The notes beneath the pieces are model-generated. The model worked only from the letters and a program-made list of their open reading frames with translations, was not told where the DNA came from and ran no database searches. Below, in pieces: positions 60,746 through 64,000 of a stretch of DNA of 64,000 nucleotides. Both the position numbers and the translations under genes were made by a program. Within the stretch, counting starts at the first letter, position 1. Each line of letters starts with the position of its first letter. Location: contig NW_019774180.1 of the NCBI RefSeq assembly GCF_001039355.2, positions 464,696-528,695 on the forward strand, given 5' to 3'. Source of the stretch: Lingula anatina. Its lineage: Eukaryota > Brachiopoda > Lingulata > Lingulida > Lingulidae.

Positions 60746-63700
60746 TTATGTGAGGATGTCATGAGCCTTGTTTTCTACCAATACCTCCATTGAAGTCACA
60801 TCTTGGCACCACTGGTCGAGTTTAGTTTTCATAGTGGAGATCTGGAAGAAAAAGAAAAAAAAAACACCCTTGAAACATATATGCATGTATAGCAAAGTCT
60901 CATGAGACTTTTCTGTCGGTCCCACTTAACTGTTCTTGTTCATCTATAAAACGAGCATCTTCAAATGTGTATGATGGGAGTAAAATGTATGCTTGTATAT
61001 TTCTTCATTTACTGAAGCTGAATAATTCTGCAACTATTGTTTTCAATTTCTAACTTTTAATATCCCATGTCTATGCATAGTGCTATGCAGATACCTCGGA
61101 GAAAAACCCACCTGGTCTACATCTAGTACTCTAGGTTGGACCCAGGTCATGTGCACTTTCTGTTCTACCTGGTCTATGGACCCCTTAACCAATCCAAGGG
61201 ACAGTGCCTTCATGACCAACAGCTCAACCTGAAACATTATTCATAAGTCATTGGATATCACCACAGTTCAGCTAATGTGTTGCTCAGTACATATGATTTC
61301 CAATATTCAATACATGCTGTCCATCACTCCTGCAACGTAATGGCAAAAATCTTGCACATGTTCATTTGTCACAGGCTGGCACTTTTCTAGACATGCCAAC
61401 TTAAGTTATAGTTTATCAATTCTAATAGCAGAATTTAATGATAGTGGAATTTTGAGAAATTCATTAGGAACATTCCAGTTCATGAAACCGTGTCCCAGAA
61501 CTGCAAGGTGACTTTTACCTCAGTAAGTGGTAGTTTGGTTTCATTTGCAATCTCATCAAATGTCAACTGTCTGTGATTGGCAGGTCTCTTGAATGTCATC
61601 TGAAAAAGGCAAAGGTAGATCAGAAAAACAAATACATTTATTCCTTCTGACCAGGACAGATAACATGATTAATATCATGAACAATGAATTATATCACCAC
61701 TGTAAGTTACAAAATGTTAATTGTTTTGACACATTCAGTAAACCAGAAAGATGGCATGTGTGTAAAAATTGATATATTTAGTACTAAGAATTTTGAATTT
61801 TGAATACCTCCATGAGACACAGCAGACAAATCTTTTGTCTTAGAGAGATCTCTTTTGCAGCTAAATCAGGCTGAAAAACATAAAGGAGAGAGAAATCAGA
61901 ACACATTGCATGCATGCACTAAGCCATGTGTCAAGGTTTCAAAACTTTTATAAATAAAAGGAATCATTCCTTTATGGTCTTTTATGTCATTTATGTTGCA
62001 TATTAACTTCTGAAAACTTGTAAAAAAAATTACCTGCTTAGCCCACTGTGGTTTAAGTGCTTCAAACTTGTTGAGATTGCCTGCATTGAAAGCATACAGA
62101 AAGTCTACCAGCCACTGCCTGTCTGGAGTTTTCAGGGAATTCAAGATTGGGTGTGCTAGCTATAAAATATCAATATCAAATATTTGCTAATTGACTATAA
62201 ATGAGAACAAAATGAAAAATAATCACACTACACCAGTAGTTACAAGATGGTGAATAGTTTTAATTACTTATTGATCACTTTGAACATTGCAACTTAAAAT
62301 AAATTTAGATAAAAATGTATTTTAAAAATTAAGTAACCAAAGGATAATAACATGGAAGTTTAAAATAAGGAAATTCTCCCTTTCAAATAGTTTCATTAGT
62401 ATTACCCACCAATTCACCAAAATTGTAGATATTTTCACCAAGTAGTGCTGCCAAGGCCAGGTTAAATGCTCTTTCGGTTTTTAAGTTCTCTAAAAAAAAT
62501 ATACATCAATGATAATTAGATCACATGAGAAAAAGAAAAAAAACTTTACGGAATATAAAAATGATTTAAACATCCAATGATGCAATTATTTGACAATATA
62601 TTTGATTAAAAACACATAAATCATAAAGCAGAAAGACACTTCATCATGTCTTAGATGCCTAAGAATTCTATATACAATTTGATTAAATTTTGGAAATAGT
62701 TTTCAATTGTCAAAGATATTATATAAAAATATGCCATAAAATGATTCAAATGTTCCACTGGATTCAAAATAACATTTTAGATGGAAATAATCCCCAAAGG
62801 TTATAATTTTCCATACACATATTGTAGCAAATGGTATTTCTCCTTACCAGGTACATCATCCAGTGTGGTACAGCCTAGATACCTTAGTGCCTCCCTGTAA
62901 TACTCCGCATGGTTGCCCATCAATTTGTGATAGTTACTGGTTAGGTCATAGAATCTACTGTGTACAGTAGTTATGCCATCAAAGTTGTCAAGAATACCTG
63001 TGGCCTCCTCAATTATCTTCTGCAAGTTGAGATTAAATGAAAAGCTCAATGTAAAGTTTATGATGATTTAGTGGTAAATATACGGAGTAATAAAACCTTC
63101 AGTTAGTAAAGCTGATATATTTTTGTAAATCTTTGATAAAACACAGGCTTACTCATTATCAACAACAAAAATCCACATTGATTGTCTTACTTTTGCTGCA
63201 TCCAGATTTCTCTGTTTGATATGGATGTTGCCAACAGCTGTCAGACACAAGGCTACAGCTTCCTCATTACCCTTTACCTGGCAGAGTGAGGGAGAGAAGA
63301 ATTACGATTCAAAGCATACAACTTGAAAAGAGTTATATAAGTAACAGAAAATAAAAATAAGCATCAAGTAATGTAACATAACTTTCAATATACAAATACA
63401 TGTGTGGAAAATGAGATTTTTCAGAGTGTAATAAGCAAATGAAACTGACTACTGAAATGGGGATGACTGTGCAACTTACTTTTTCTCTGATCTTTTCTAT
63501 AAATTGAATAGCCTCTTGTGGATCTGCTCAGAATATAAATTAGAAATATTAATATCAGAAACTGGTATAACATGAAAAAATTATTAAATGTTATCAACTT
63601 ATCATATGTGTGAATGCATATCAGGTGTCAATCTTTGATTAAAAAAATATTCTTCATTTCATATCACTCTGTACAGAATCAAACTTGTTAAGTAATAAAG

Positions 63701-63792
63701 ACTCATATACCAAATACAAAAAATTCCACATTTTACCTTGAATTCGGTCTACCACATATAGAATAATCTCTACCAATGCCAGGGGGTTTACT
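60746..63792 (-). CDS. PSMD13: 26S proteasome non-ATPase regulatory subunit 13 (Rpn9), 5' partial
   Basis: Lid subunit of the 19S regulatory particle. Ten exons are in the window: 63792-63737, 63523-63480, 63277-63191, 63019-62848, 62489-62410, 62159-62034, 61870-61808, 61599-61519, 61228-61112 and 60841-60746. They join in phase to about 307 codons, matching human PSMD13 from about residue 72 to the end. Landmarks are [50 protein letters not shown] and, in the PCI/winged-helix part, [37 protein letters not shown] and [11 protein letters not shown], ending AHDILT. The first exons, covering about 70 residues, lie beyond the right edge. Confidence 0.95.
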
Positions 63793-64000
63793 CTAAAAAT
63801 CATAGATAAAAAATTCCTTTAATCACATTAATTTTAAAGTTCAAGAAATGAGCCCAGACTGCAATAAGTGTACTAATCAAATCATCACTAATGAATGCTG
63901 ACACTTGCAAAAAGCTTCTGAAATCATATACTGTACATATGTACATATTTAAGTTAAAAAAATTACAGAAAAGCAGTTACTGGATTAATTTTACTAATAT

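Noticed and set aside
1-64000. tRNA, rRNA, viral or bacterial genes
   Set aside because: None was recognised by eye; a tRNA scan and six-frame protein search would be needed to exclude them fully.

Overview
This is nuclear DNA from an animal, not a microbe. Genes are split into many short exons with GT..AG introns. Introns and spacers are AT-rich and full of microsatellites and small inverted-repeat elements. The best-conserved proteins are animal families: inscuteable, catalase, OARD1, the proteasome subunit PSMD13, an XK-related membrane protein and a TSNAXIP1_N-domain coiled-coil protein. Gene content, protein sequence and repeat style suggest a lophotrochozoan, most likely a mollusc such as a bivalve. 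That placement is inference.

Layout. 1-5517 is repeat-rich spacer. A secreted leucine-rich-repeat protein lies at 5520-7010 (+). An XK-related multipass membrane protein (8776-10733, +) carries a one-base frameshift. Tail to tail with it is a seven-exon coiled-coil gene (11363-16032, -) with a TSNAXIP1_N-like domain. From about 17.6 to 48.1 kb lies the inscuteable homologue INSC (+): coding exons run from 30882 to 48148, introns are very long upstream, and there may be 5' UTR exons near 20.8 and 23.3 kb. Catalase CAT follows on the minus strand (50594-58843, 11 coding exons). OARD1 (59291-60232, +) is head to head with CAT, and PSMD13 (60746-63792, -, 5' end outside the window) is tail to tail with OARD1.

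Joining exons by hand gave full-length, in-phase proteins: INSC 541 aa, catalase 513 aa once one surplus base is ignored, OARD1 152 aa if the proposed 6-codon first exon is right, and the coiled-coil protein 577 aa. The genes do not form a pathway. Catalase is a peroxisomal antioxidant enzyme, OARD1 a macrodomain ADP-ribose hydrolase, PSMD13 a 19S proteasome lid subunit, and INSC a spindle-orientation adaptor.

Assembly quality matters here. Three of the four single N bases sit exactly at the joint of a near-identical tandem duplication: INSC exons 2-3, one catalase exon, and the core of a transposon-like element. Two genes have single-base frameshifts next to homopolymers. These look like unmerged haplotypes and sequencing errors, though the INSC duplication is phase-compatible and cannot be dismissed on frame alone. 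I found no convincing novel system. The most interesting non-gene material is a set of small inverted-repeat elements, several with plausible target-site duplications.
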